Shown here: positions 41,322-49,217 of the stretch, in pieces
How positions within the stretch are numbered: position 1 is the stretch's first letter
Layout: each line of letters starts with the position of its first letter
Assembly: GCF_034669705.1 (NCBI RefSeq)
Contig: NZ_JAXMOR010000004.1
Span: 144,752-208,751, forward strand
Reading direction: 5' to 3'
Source: Marinovum sp034669705
GTDB taxonomy: Bacteria; Pseudomonadota; Alphaproteobacteria; Rhodobacterales; Rhodobacteraceae
DNA length: 64,000 nt
Translations under genes and position numbers: made by a program
The notes under the pieces: generated by a model
The model's database searches: none
Told to the model about the DNA's origin: nothing
Seen by the model: only the letters and a program-made list of their open reading frames with translations

Positions 41322-42089
41322 TTACGCCGAAACAGGCGTGCCACCGCTGCGGGCCCCAGAAGGCAGCTCGTAGCGGAATATCCGGCCCCATTTGGCGAGG
41401 GCCGCGGTGTCGACTCCGGCAAGCCGCAGGGCATGCCAGAGGGTGACGGAAATGCTGTCGAGCACCGGAATGCCGGTGGCGCGCTCGATGTCGGGCGCTA
41501 CGCGGGGCCCGTCGAAATTGGTACAGAAGACGGCGACGGCGCCGGGTCCATCGGCGGCAACCTGACGGATCAATTCGGCCACTTCCGTCTCCTTGTATTG
41601 CGCGAAGGAATAGTTGCCGGGGTCTTCCAGATGCCGTTCATCGAGGCACTCGAAGCCAAGCGCGGCAAAATTGCTGACGATCGCCTCCTGCACCTCGGCG
41701 AGGTAAGGCGTGGCAAGGCCGTAGGTGCCGGCGCCAAGGGCGCGAAAGCCATCAAGCGTGGCAAGGGTCGAGGTGGTGGCAGGCACACCGGTGCGGTCTG
41801 TGATGGCCTTGCACAGCTCGACATCATTCTGCGCCCCGAGCCACCCGCCGGACGTGCCGCCCCAAGCGATCACGTCGCACTTGGCTTCCGCCAGCAATTC
41901 GGCGGCAGCGAGCTGCGGCTCGAAGGTGAATTGATCGAGTGCATCGCGCCCCATCGAGATTTTGGTGACACGGAACCGCGCGAAATGCGCGGTGATTTCC
42001 GGGTTGCCTGACAGCAGCTCGCAGACCCGCGGTTCCATGACTGTGTTCGAGGAAGGCGTCAGCAGGCCAATGCGTGTTCTGGTGTGCAT
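41322..42089 (-). CDS. Maleate isomerase/arylmalonate decarboxylase family protein, single Cys
   Basis: A 255-residue Asp/Glu racemase-fold protein starting RIGLLTPSSNTVMEP, the typical opening of maleate isomerases and arylmalonate decarboxylases. Maleate isomerase needs two cysteines. Here the first site reads IAWGGTSGG (no cysteine, about residues 74-82), while Cys189 in AVFCTNFDG is kept. Glycine at the first site and cysteine at the second is the arylmalonate decarboxylase pattern, so a decarboxylase of a malonate-type acid is the better guess. It is the first gene of the operon with TRAP system 1 and the amidase. The ATG at 42089 follows GGAG. Confidence 0.83.
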   Translation of the reverse strand: MHTRTRIGLLTPSSNTVMEPRVCELLSGNPEITAHFARFRVTKISMGRDALDQFTFEPQLAAAELLAEAKCDVIAWGGTSGGWLGAQNDVELCKAITDRTGVPATTSTLATLDGFRALGAGTYGLATPYLAEVQEAIVSNFAALGFECLDERHLEDPGNYSFAQYKETEVAELIRQVAADGPGAVAVFCTNFDGPRVAPDIERATGIPVLDSISVTLWHALRLAGVDTAALAKWGRIFRYELPSGARSGGTPVSA

Positions 42090-42354
42090 CTGGAAGTCTC
42101 CAAACTTGGTTTCGGCGATGGTGTAGAACGGAAGAAAAGAAATCAAATAAAAAATTAAATAACTTTTAATATACTGATAAAAAATCAATTTTAAATTTTC
42201 TACCGTGTCAATAAGTGGTGGAGAGCCGATTCGCGTGGGGCCGTCTTACTTTTGCGAAGCCGTAAATCGTGCCGGGCCGGGTGCTCATGGCTGGCAAAGT
42301 CCGCTCGTGAAAACAGCGCCCCGGGACTGTTCCCGGGACGCCTTCAAAGTAGTT
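42090..42354. promoter_or_regulatory. AT-rich promoter region and terminator (minus strand)
   Basis: The right part (42308-42341) holds a stem GCGCCCCGGGA / TCCCGGGACGC (one mismatch, loop CTGT). Read on the minus strand it is followed by GTTTTC, and it fits the terminator of the racemase gene that ends at 42355. The left part (42120-42205) is very AT-rich and probably carries the promoter for the operon that reads left from 42089. Confidence 0.6.
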
Positions 42355-43050
42355 TTATCGGGTCCGAAGGTTGGCCAGAACCTCGGCCAATGCAATCGAA
42401 GCCTCGATGGCGCCGATCACAGGAAGGCCATGCCTGGCCGAGAGCGTCTCGGCCCGTCCGGTCAGCCCGCCAGAGCCGAGAATGATCGCTCCCGCCCCGT
42501 GCTCTCGACGGGCGAGTTCGATCGCGGCATCGAGCCTGGCTTCAACTTCGGCCCCTCCCGCTGCCGCGGTCGCGACGCCGATCCCGGCGGCTCGGACGCT
42601 GCAAACCGTTTCAGCGCCGAGCGACTTTACCAGCGTGCGGATGCCCGGCACCATCGTTTCCACCGTCGTGACGATGGCGATGCGTGGCGCGAAGAACCTG
42701 GCAAGCGAGATGGCTGCCTCTGCCGCGCAAAGGATGGGCACATCCAGAAACTCCCGGGCACCGGATATCGCGATATCGTCGAAGCACGCCATGACATAGG
42801 CATCATAACCTGGATGCTGCGCCAGCAGGTCGAGCGCCAAGGGCTCAGCCTTGCTGCGATCGGCCGGGTTCTCGATCGAGTGTGGACTGTCCGCCGTGTA
42901 GACCACTCGCACCGTGGTCTTGGGACCGAGCAGCCGTGTTGCCACGTCCGAAACCAAGCGCGTGACCTCGGGGTTGCCGTTCGGATTGACCACGAGGATG
43001 CGGCGCCGGGCGGTTTTTTGGGCGGTGCAGGGTGACAGGATCGTTTCCAT
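42355..43050 (-). CDS. Asp/Glu/hydantoin racemase family protein, second Cys replaced by Ser
   Basis: A 231-residue protein of the hydantoin racemase group (start RRRILVVNPNGNPEV). The first catalytic cysteine is present as Cys89 in VMACFDD, but the second position is Ser193 in AIILGSGGLTG. One cysteine plus a serine could allow one-sided proton transfer, decarboxylation or a weak racemase. It follows dctM of TRAP system 2 closely, so it is the last gene of that operon and probably acts on the imported compound. A terminator hairpin lies just downstream. Confidence 0.83.
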   Translation of the reverse strand: METILSPCTAQKTARRRILVVNPNGNPEVTRLVSDVATRLLGPKTTVRVVYTADSPHSIENPADRSKAEPLALDLLAQHPGYDAYVMACFDDIAISGAREFLDVPILCAAEAAISLARFFAPRIAIVTTVETMVPGIRTLVKSLGAETVCSVRAAGIGVATAAAGGAEVEARLDAAIELARREHGAGAIILGSGGLTGRAETLSARHGLPVIGAIEASIALAEVLANLRTR

Positions 43051-43051
43051 C

Positions 43052-44353
43052 TCAGCGCCCCGCAGCCATGTCAGGCAGGAACATCGCGATCTGCGGCACC
43101 GCGACGAGCAGGCCCGCGAAGACGATCATGATCACCACGAAGGGCGTGGCGCCACGGATCACGTCGTTGAAATCGCCACCGCCCTTGCGCACGCCCTGCA
43201 CCACGAAGAGGTTCATGCCCACCGGCGGCGTGATCAGTCCGATCTCGCACATCACCACCACGAAGACCCCGAACCAGACCGGATCGACGCCCAGCGCCGT
43301 GACCATCGGCACTGCAATCGGCACGGTCAGCACAAGCATCGACATCGCGTCCATGAACATGCCGAGGATGACGTAGAACACCACCAGAAGCAGCAAGAGC
43401 ATGGTCTGCGAAAGGCCGAGCCCTGTCACCCAGCGGGTCACGGCCTGTGTTCCGCCGGTCATCGACAGCGTCACGTTCAACAGCAGCGCACAGACGATGA
43501 CAAGGATCACCATCCCGGACGTACGAGCCGACTGAATGAAGCAGTTCTCCAGCAGGTGCCAGTTGAGCCGCCCGCCCTTCCACACGAAGTAGAAGGCGGC
43601 GATCACGCCGAGGGCCGCGCTTTCCGTGGGCGTGGCCAGCCCGCCGTAGATCGAGCCCATGACGATGCCAAAGATCACCGCCGGCGGGATCAGGTGACGC
43701 AGGAGCCGGCGCTTTTCTGCCTTCGAGACTTCCGGCGCGCTGGAATTGCGTCCCGCGTCCGGATAGCTGAAGGCGACATAGGCCGAGAAGAGAAGCGTCA
43801 GCAGGATCCCAGGGAGGATGCCGGCGATGAAGAGTTGCCCGACCGAGACATTGGCCAGCGAGCCGTAGACCAGCAGGTTGACCGAGGGCGGGATCAGGAT
43901 TCCGAGGGTGCCGCCGGCAGCGAGCGTGCCCAATGCAGGGCGCACCGGATAGTCGCGTTCGCCAAGCGCGGGGAGCGCGATTGTGCCCACGGTGGCGGCG
44001 GTGGCGACCGAGGAGCCGGAGGTCGCCGAGAACAAGGCGCAGGTGCCGATGTTGGTATGCAGCAGTCCGCCGGGCAGACGTCCCAGCCAGACCGCCAGCG
44101 TGTCGAACATCCGGTCGGCGATGCCGCCGCGCAGCAACAACTCGCCCAGCAGCATGAAGAGCGGGATCGCGGTCATGACGGGGTTGTTGAGCGTGCCCCA
44201 GACGACACCGCCCATGGTCTCGACCAGCGGCATACCGTAGGCCATGTAGCCGCCGACGCCGCCCACCGTGAGGATCGAAACCGCGACCGGCATCGACAGG
44301 AACATCAGCAGCAACATGACCATGAAGCCGGTGAAAATGACGGTAATGCTCAT
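43052..44353 (-). CDS. dctM: TRAP transporter large permease (system 2)
   Basis: A 433-residue DctM with about 12 membrane segments (MTAIPLFMLLGELLLRGGIADRM, ATSGSSVATAATVG, ILIPPSVNLLVYG, LITPPVGMNL). It closely resembles the copy at 38.3 kb, so the two operons probably arose by duplication. Its start overlaps the dctQ stop, and the racemase gene follows at once. Some 20 residues around SYPDAGRNSSAPEVSK differ strongly from system 1 and form a cytoplasmic loop. Confidence 0.93.
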   Translation of the reverse strand: MSITVIFTGFMVMLLLMFLSMPVAVSILTVGGVGGYMAYGMPLVETMGGVVWGTLNNPVMTAIPLFMLLGELLLRGGIADRMFDTLAVWLGRLPGGLLHTNIGTCALFSATSGSSVATAATVGTIALPALGERDYPVRPALGTLAAGGTLGILIPPSVNLLVYGSLANVSVGQLFIAGILPGILLTLLFSAYVAFSYPDAGRNSSAPEVSKAEKRRLLRHLIPPAVIFGIVMGSIYGGLATPTESAALGVIAAFYFVWKGGRLNWHLLENCFIQSARTSGMVILVIVCALLLNVTLSMTGGTQAVTRWVTGLGLSQTMLLLLLVVFYVILGMFMDAMSMLVLTVPIAVPMVTALGVDPVWFGVFVVVMCEIGLITPPVGMNLFVVQGVRKGGGDFNDVIRGATPFVVIMIVFAGLLVAVPQIAMFLPDMAAGR

Positions 44354-44907
44354 GCCCGTGCCTCCAGATCGGAAAGTTCGGCTTCCAATTCATCCTCGAC
44401 CGTTTCCGGGGCGAATTCGCGGGTCAGCGCCAGACCGTCGCGGCGCGCCGCCAGCATCAGCGCCCGCACCGCCAGCGCGACGGTGGACAAGGTGAAGATG
44501 CCCATGCCGATCATCCAGGCCAATTGCGGCCAGATCAGCGGCGTCATCCACGGCGTCTGTGCGACCGAACCGAACATCTGCGTCTCCTGCACCGTGCGGA
44601 CGGTGAAGACGAGGAGGAAGAGCGCCAGCGCCGACAGAGACATGGCCGAGATCAGGTTCAGCACCGCCTGCATGCGCTCGGGCATGCGCATGTGCAGCAG
44701 GTTGATCCTGATGTGGCTACGCTCCACCGCGGTCACGGCAAAGCAGAGGGGCGCGCCGATGGCGATGGCATAGCCCGAAAGCTCGTCCACGCCGGCCAGC
44801 GAATGATTGAGCAGCTTGCGCAGCACGGTCTCGACCGCGATGACGACGCAGAGCGCCGTCATCATCAGGCCGAAGACGATCGCGCAGATCCGCGAATAGG
44901 TCTTCAT
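44350..44907 (-). CDS. dctQ: TRAP transporter small permease (system 2)
   Basis: A 185-residue four-helix DctQ (VETVLRKLLNHSLAGVDELSGYAIAIG). It ends in an acidic tail VEDELEAELSDLEARA; the SDLE-x-R end matches the tail in system 1. The ATG at 44907 has a GGGAGGG site; the longer open frame from 44928 adds seven residues without support. It overlaps dctM by 4 bases and lies 27 bases after dctP. Confidence 0.9.
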   Translation of the reverse strand: MKTYSRICAIVFGLMMTALCVVIAVETVLRKLLNHSLAGVDELSGYAIAIGAPLCFAVTAVERSHIRINLLHMRMPERMQAVLNLISAMSLSALALFLLVFTVRTVQETQMFGSVAQTPWMTPLIWPQLAWMIGMGIFTLSTVALAVRALMLAARRDGLALTREFAPETVEDELEAELSDLEARA

Positions 44908-44934
44908 CGGTGCAACCCTCCCTTTCAAGTGGCC

Positions 44935-45963
44935 TCAGAGGCCCAGCTTGGCGCCGACCGAGGCCATCCAGTCAGCCTCGCAGCTTTCACGCACCGCGTT
45001 GCACTGCTTGGTCCAGGCCGGCAGCGAAGAGCCCACCAGCGCCTCGGAGACGGACTTCAGATCGGCGTCGGAGACCGGCACGCTTTTCAGGCTGTAAGAG
45101 GTGCCGTGTTCACAGGGCTCCTGCCCGGTGTTGCAGTTCATCGCGTCCAAGTAGAGCTCTTCGGAGTAAGCCCAGACATCGTCGACCAACGTGTCGATGG
45201 CGCCCTGAAGTTTCTCCTGCTGGTCGCCGTCGAGCTTGTTCCAGCTGTCGAGATTGATGGCATAGCCGTTCATCGCCAGTTGCAGCGCGATGGGCAGCAC
45301 GGTGGTGGTGACTTCCGGCCAGCCGGCGGAATTGGCCGAGGAGGGGCCTGTGATGGCACAGTCCACCACGCCGCGGGCCAGCGACTGCTGGACCTCACCG
45401 AAGGGCAGCGGGATGCCGGTGGCGCCGAATTGTCCCACGAAGGCGGCGGCGGACTGGTCGCCGACACGCACCTTCAGACCCTCAAGATCGGACAACCCGC
45501 CAATTTCGGGCTTGCAGAAGATCACCTGCGGACCGGCCGGCCAGACCCCCAACACCTTGGAATTGAACCGCTCCTGCACCGCGGAATCGACCACCGGCAG
45601 AAAGGCTTCGGTATGGGTCTTGCCACTCTCGAAATCGGGGTTCAGCCCGACGAGGTCGAGGCCCAGCATGGTGGGTTCGTCCCGGCTGACCTGCGGGCCG
45701 CGGAAGGAAACGATGTCAAAAAGCCCGGTGCGGATCACGCGCATGCCATCATTGTCGGGGATGCCGGCCACGTCGACGGGCAGGTATTCGACCTGCGCGT
45801 CGATCCCGGAAGTCTCGGCCAGGTTTTCGAAGAAGGGTTGTTCCTTCTCCTGTTGGATCAGGCCAGAGCCGACCGGTTGGCCAAGGACGCGCAACGAAAC
45901 AGGGTCGGCAGCAGCGGCCTGGGCCAGGCAGAGCAAAGCGGTGGTGGCAAAGAGGGAGCGCAT
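44935..45963 (-). CDS. dctP: TRAP binding protein, six-cysteine DctP subgroup (system 2)
   Basis: A 342-residue periplasmic binding protein with a signal peptide (MRSLFATTALLCLAQAAAA). It shares the six-cysteine pattern of system 1: VIFCKPEIG, VVDCAITGPSSANS, then CNTGQEPC and CNAVRESC. The strand LEGLKVRVGDQ keeps the arginine. The ATG at 45963 has AAGGAC upstream. Two GAAAA-N4-TTTTC motifs lie just upstream at 46006-46019 and 46048-46061, so the operon is probably controlled by the RpiR-type gene at 46.1 kb. Confidence 0.9.
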   Translation of the reverse strand: MRSLFATTALLCLAQAAAADPVSLRVLGQPVGSGLIQQEKEQPFFENLAETSGIDAQVEYLPVDVAGIPDNDGMRVIRTGLFDIVSFRGPQVSRDEPTMLGLDLVGLNPDFESGKTHTEAFLPVVDSAVQERFNSKVLGVWPAGPQVIFCKPEIGGLSDLEGLKVRVGDQSAAAFVGQFGATGIPLPFGEVQQSLARGVVDCAITGPSSANSAGWPEVTTTVLPIALQLAMNGYAINLDSWNKLDGDQQEKLQGAIDTLVDDVWAYSEELYLDAMNCNTGQEPCEHGTSYSLKSVPVSDADLKSVSEALVGSSLPAWTKQCNAVRESCEADWMASVGAKLGL

Positions 45964-46005
45964 GGTGATGTCCTTTTTGGGTGAGACGAAACTCGATGCG
46001 CTCAT

Positions 46006-46061
46006 GAAAACAGATTTTCGTGTAAACACAAAGTAGTTTTCACAAAAGAAAACATATTTTC
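46006..46061. promoter_or_regulatory. Two GAAAA-N4-TTTTC sites upstream of TRAP system 2
   Basis: The dyad GAAAA-N4-TTTTC occurs at 46006-46019 and 46048-46061, with a third overlapping dyad GTTTTC-N6-GAAAAC at 46036-46053. The same motif appears once more before the RpiR-type gene (46986-46999). The spacing and symmetry suggest operators of that regulator. Confidence 0.6.
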
Positions 46062-46139
46062 TTCGCCGCGCCGCGGCAACGCCCGGATTGCGTACAGTAT
46101 TTTTCTCGGGGTGCTTCTGTCTTCAGCAGGGCGATATGG

Positions 46140-46973
46140 TCAGAGTTCCCGCAGCAGGTCGTTGTAGCCTTCAATGTGCTGCAACCTGCGGCGCCCCGAT
46201 TCGGCGGCCAGCTCGATCGTTCGGTTGGCGATCAGGTTGATCAGCGCCATGACGCCGACGTGGCTGAACAGCGGTCCGGAAGAGCGTGTGGCGCAGCGGA
46301 AATGCCAGACCACGTCGCGGTTCATCGCCATGCCTTCGTCGGAAATCAACGCGACCCGCGCGCCGGTTTCGCCCACCGTTCCGAGCAGTTCGGAAAACCC
46401 CGAGACCCGGCGTCGCAGGCCGAACATGATGACCACGTCGGTCTTTGACATCCGGGCGACGTGTTCGCCCATCGTCTGGCCTCCGCCGGGGACCGGGATC
46501 GGGTCATCGACGGCCTGAAGCAATTGCCATTGCAGGTAATGCGCCATTGGATTTGCAGCACGGTAGCCGACGCACCAGATCTTTCGCGCCCCAAGCATCG
46601 CTGTCGCCAGCCCATCGACGTCGTCCTGCGCGATGTCGCCAAGCGTTTCGCGCAGATTGTTGATGTCGGTCTCCATGAAGCGCGCGGGCTCGGCCGCGTC
46701 GGCCCGTCCGGTGTGCTGGAGATATAGCCGCGAGCCACTGCTGGCCTCGTCCCGCGCGTCGCGCCGCGCGTCTTCGTAGGACTCGTATCCCAGACGCCGG
46801 ACAAATCTTGTTACCGTCGCATTCGAAACCCCGGCCAAGGCCGCCAGTTCCGATGCCGAATAGCTGGCCAACTCACCCGGAAAGTCGCAGACCAGCTCGC
46901 CCAGCCGCCGTTCGGCCGGATGCAATTCCGGCAGCTTGCGCCGCACCCGGGCGAGGAAGGGTTGGTCCGCCAT
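46140..46973 (-). CDS. MurR/RpiR family regulator
   Basis: A 277-residue regulator with an N-terminal helix-turn-helix (YSASELAALAGVSNATVTRFVRRLGYESYEDARRD) and a C-terminal SIS domain (KIWCVGYRAANPMAHYLQWQL, KTDVVIMFGLRRRVSGFSELL). SIS domains of this family usually sense phosphosugars, but some members control amino-acid or organic-acid genes. I choose the ATG at 46973 because GGAGG stands just upstream; the extension to 47042 has no ribosome site. It lies upstream of, and co-directional with, TRAP system 2. Confidence 0.88.
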   Translation of the reverse strand: MADQPFLARVRRKLPELHPAERRLGELVCDFPGELASYSASELAALAGVSNATVTRFVRRLGYESYEDARRDARDEASSGSRLYLQHTGRADAAEPARFMETDINNLRETLGDIAQDDVDGLATAMLGARKIWCVGYRAANPMAHYLQWQLLQAVDDPIPVPGGGQTMGEHVARMSKTDVVIMFGLRRRVSGFSELLGTVGETGARVALISDEGMAMNRDVVWHFRCATRSSGPLFSHVGVMALINLIANRTIELAAESGRRRLQHIEGYNDLLREL

Positions 46974-46985
46974 GGCGACCTCCAT

Positions 46986-46999
46986 GAAAAGGTTTTTTC
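46986..46999. promoter_or_regulatory. GAAAA-N4-TTTTC site upstream of rpiR-type gene
   Basis: GAAAA (46986-46990), four bases, TTTTC (46995-46999), just upstream of the RpiR-type start. The context (CATGAAAAGGTTTTTTCTTG) closely matches the site before dctP at 46006-46019 (CATGAAAACAGATTTTCGTG), which supports autoregulation. Confidence 0.55.
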
Positions 47000-47098
47000 T
47001 TGGATATAGTGTAATGGCAACCTTTCCAAGCAGAAGGGTCACTCGGCCCGCGGTATTCTACATTCCTGGTCTGCATTCGCAGCGCTCATCTCGCACCG

Positions 47099-47338
47099 TG
47101 CGTCCTGATCTGCACCCACGACGGAAGCGAGATCAGCCCGGAGTTCCCGCGGACCGAGGGTCGCGCTCTATCCACACCCGACGGCGGAACGGCGATATGT
47201 GGGGACGGCCCGAACACGGATCGAAGCCGCGCCGAAATCGGCCCCGTCAAAACACTCGGCTGGACAGTGCTGCGTGAGGCGGTCATCCTCGGCGACAGGA
47301 ACCCCATCATGCCGGGATCATCGGATGTAGGCGCGTAA
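47099..47338 (+). pseudogene. Coding-like remnant without a start
   Basis: The frame from 47099 to the TAA at 47336-47338 codes about 79 residues (including CTHDGSEISPEF and VLREAVILGDRNP). Third codon positions are mostly G or C, as in real genes here. No ATG, GTG or TTG with a ribosome site opens it, so it is probably the 3' end of a lost gene. I do not recognise the family. It fills most of the 434-base gap between the RpiR-type and deaminase genes. Confidence 0.4.
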
Positions 47339-47407
47339 GTGAACTTGGCCCACAAGGACGAGGTCACGCCGCTACAACAAGACTCATACAGGAAAGAGGG
47401 ATACGAA

Positions 47408-47881
47408 ATGAACGACAAGTCATTCATGCAAGAAGCAATTGACCTCGCCCGCGAAAATGTAGCGAAGGGCGGCCAGCCCTTCGGAGCCGTTCTGGTCCGG
47501 GATGGAAAGGTTCTGGTGCGGGCGGTGAACCGAATGGAGGCCGACAACGATCCGACCGCACACGCGGAACTTGTGGCGCTGCGCGAGGCCGGGGCCGCAC
47601 TGGCCAGCACCCGGCTGGACGGTTGCACGGTCTATGCCAGCGGCCAGCCCTGCCCGATGTGCTTGGCCGCCATGCGCAACGCCGGGATCAGCGAGATCGT
47701 CATCGGCTATTCCGACGGAAGCGGCACGCCCTATGGTCTGGGCACGGCGGCCGCTTTTGCGGCCTTGTCACAGCCCCTCGACGCACAGGACTGGGCCAAG
47801 ATCCGCTATGCCGCGCCCGAGGATGCGGCGGCGCCCGGGATATACGAGGCGTGGACGGCGAAATCATCGGACGAAAAATAA
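47408..47881 (+). CDS. guaD: Guanine deaminase-like nucleobase deaminase
   Basis: A 157-residue cytidine-deaminase-fold enzyme. The zinc site is His52 and Glu54 (TAHAEL), Cys82 and Cys85 (QPCPMC). Size and the start region (AIDLARENVAKGGQPFGAVLVRDG) match the small bacterial guanine deaminases, which turn guanine into xanthine plus ammonia. The ATG at 47408 follows a GAAAGAGGG site. An MFS gene follows 5 bases later. By context it feeds guanine into the purine pathway; another nucleobase or a pterin is possible. Confidence 0.8.
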   Translation: MNDKSFMQEAIDLARENVAKGGQPFGAVLVRDGKVLVRAVNRMEADNDPTAHAELVALREAGAALASTRLDGCTVYASGQPCPMCLAAMRNAGISEIVIGYSDGSGTPYGLGTAAAFAALSQPLDAQDWAKIRYAAPEDAAAPGIYEAWTAKSSDEK

Positions 47882-47886
47882 GGACC

Positions 47887-49107
47887 ATGGTGGCATTCGA
47901 GGCAGACAAGGCCACGCCCCGTCGGGTGGCGCTGGTTCTTCTCATCGTGGTGATCGCGCTCAACCTGCGTCCGTTTCTGGCCGCGCCGGGGCCGATCCTG
48001 CCGCAGATCGCCGAAGATACCGGGTTGGGGTATGGCGCTCTGTCACTTCTGACCCTGCTGCCGATGATGCTTATGGGGATCGGTGCCTTCGTATCGCCCC
48101 CGCTTCAGGCGACCCTCGGCACAAGACGGGGGCTGATGCTGGCACTTGTATTGCTGTTGCTCGGAAATGCGCTCCGGCTGTTCGCAGGCAACGGCACGGT
48201 CCTGATCCTGACGGCCATCCTGTGCGGCGCTGGCACGGCCTTCATCCAATCAACACTTCCGGGGCTGATCAAGGAAAAGTTCGCCGGAACCGTGGCAAGC
48301 ATGACCGGGCTCTATTCCGCCATGATCATGACGGGCGGTGCCCTGGGGGCGCAGCTGACCCCGGCCCTGGTGGAGGTTGGCCGCTCCTGGACGACGGCGC
48401 TCGCCGTTCTGTCGCTGCCCGTCCTGCTGGCTCTGGTGATCGCCGGCGGACTGCTTTCGGAAACGCGGGTAGTCCGACCTGACCGGGGCTTGGTCGCGCA
48501 GCTTCTCGGTCGGCGCAGAACATGGGTCTTGATGGCGGTGTTCGGCTTGATCAACGGCGGCTATTCGTCGATGATTGCCTGGCTCGCGCCTTACTATCAG
48601 GCGCAGGGCTGGAGCAGTAGCGAAAGCGGCGTGCTGGTTGCGATCATGGCGATCAGTCAGGGCTTCGGCGCGGTCATCCTGCCGCTGCTCGCGCGGAACC
48701 ACAGGGACCGCCGCCCCTGGCTGTGGGCCTGTATCGCCATGCAGGCGACCGGCTTTGTCGGACTGGTGGTCGCGCCGTCGATGCTTCCGGCATTCTGGGT
48801 GGCGATCTGCGGCGTCGGGCTGGCCGGGAGTTTCGCACTCTGCCTCATAGTGGCGCTGGATCACCTGCCCGATCCCGCCCGGGCCGGTCCCCTTGCCGCG
48901 CTCATGCAAGGTGGTGGATTCCTGCTCGCCGCCACCCCGACCTTCATCCTGGCGCGCTTGCACGAGGCGACGGACACCTTTGCAAGCGGCTGGCTCATGC
49001 ATCTCGGATGGCTTGCCGCAGCCGCCATCCTTGTCAGCCGCTTCGTACCGGAACGCTATTCGGAGGCCATGGGGCAAAGTCTGGCAGGCAACCACTCGAA
49101 CCGATGA
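47887..49107 (+). CDS. MFS transporter, CynX/NimT-like
   Basis: A 406-residue major facilitator with 12 hydrophobic segments. The first helix and loop (VVIALNLRPFLAAPGPILPQIAEDTGLGYGALSLLTLLPMM) match the CynX/NimT group, known for cyanate and nitroimidazole transport. The ATG at 47887 lies 5 bases after the deaminase stop, so the two are co-transcribed. Uptake of a nucleobase, or export of a deamination product, is plausible; the substrate is unknown. Confidence 0.85.
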   Translation: MVAFEADKATPRRVALVLLIVVIALNLRPFLAAPGPILPQIAEDTGLGYGALSLLTLLPMMLMGIGAFVSPPLQATLGTRRGLMLALVLLLLGNALRLFAGNGTVLILTAILCGAGTAFIQSTLPGLIKEKFAGTVASMTGLYSAMIMTGGALGAQLTPALVEVGRSWTTALAVLSLPVLLALVIAGGLLSETRVVRPDRGLVAQLLGRRRTWVLMAVFGLINGGYSSMIAWLAPYYQAQGWSSSESGVLVAIMAISQGFGAVILPLLARNHRDRRPWLWACIAMQATGFVGLVVAPSMLPAFWVAICGVGLAGSFALCLIVALDHLPDPARAGPLAALMQGGGFLLAATPTFILARLHEATDTFASGWLMHLGWLAAAAILVSRFVPERYSEAMGQSLAGNHSNR

Positions 49108-49217
49108 CACCGGCGACGAGGTAGGTGAACAGGTCGATGCACAAACGGGCGGCCGCATCCTGATCGAACGGCATTGCATCCGCCATTGTCATGGACAATG
49201 GACCAAGCAACGGTCAC

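Noticed and set aside
42914..44773. 619-residue open frame on the plus strand
   Set aside because: It is antisense to the DctM, DctQ and racemase-like genes. Its product is His/Arg/Asp-rich low-complexity sequence, as expected from a GC-rich shadow frame.
47086..47628. 180-residue open frame on the minus strand
   Set aside because: It is antisense to the deaminase gene and the coding remnant, and has Ser/Arg-rich composition.
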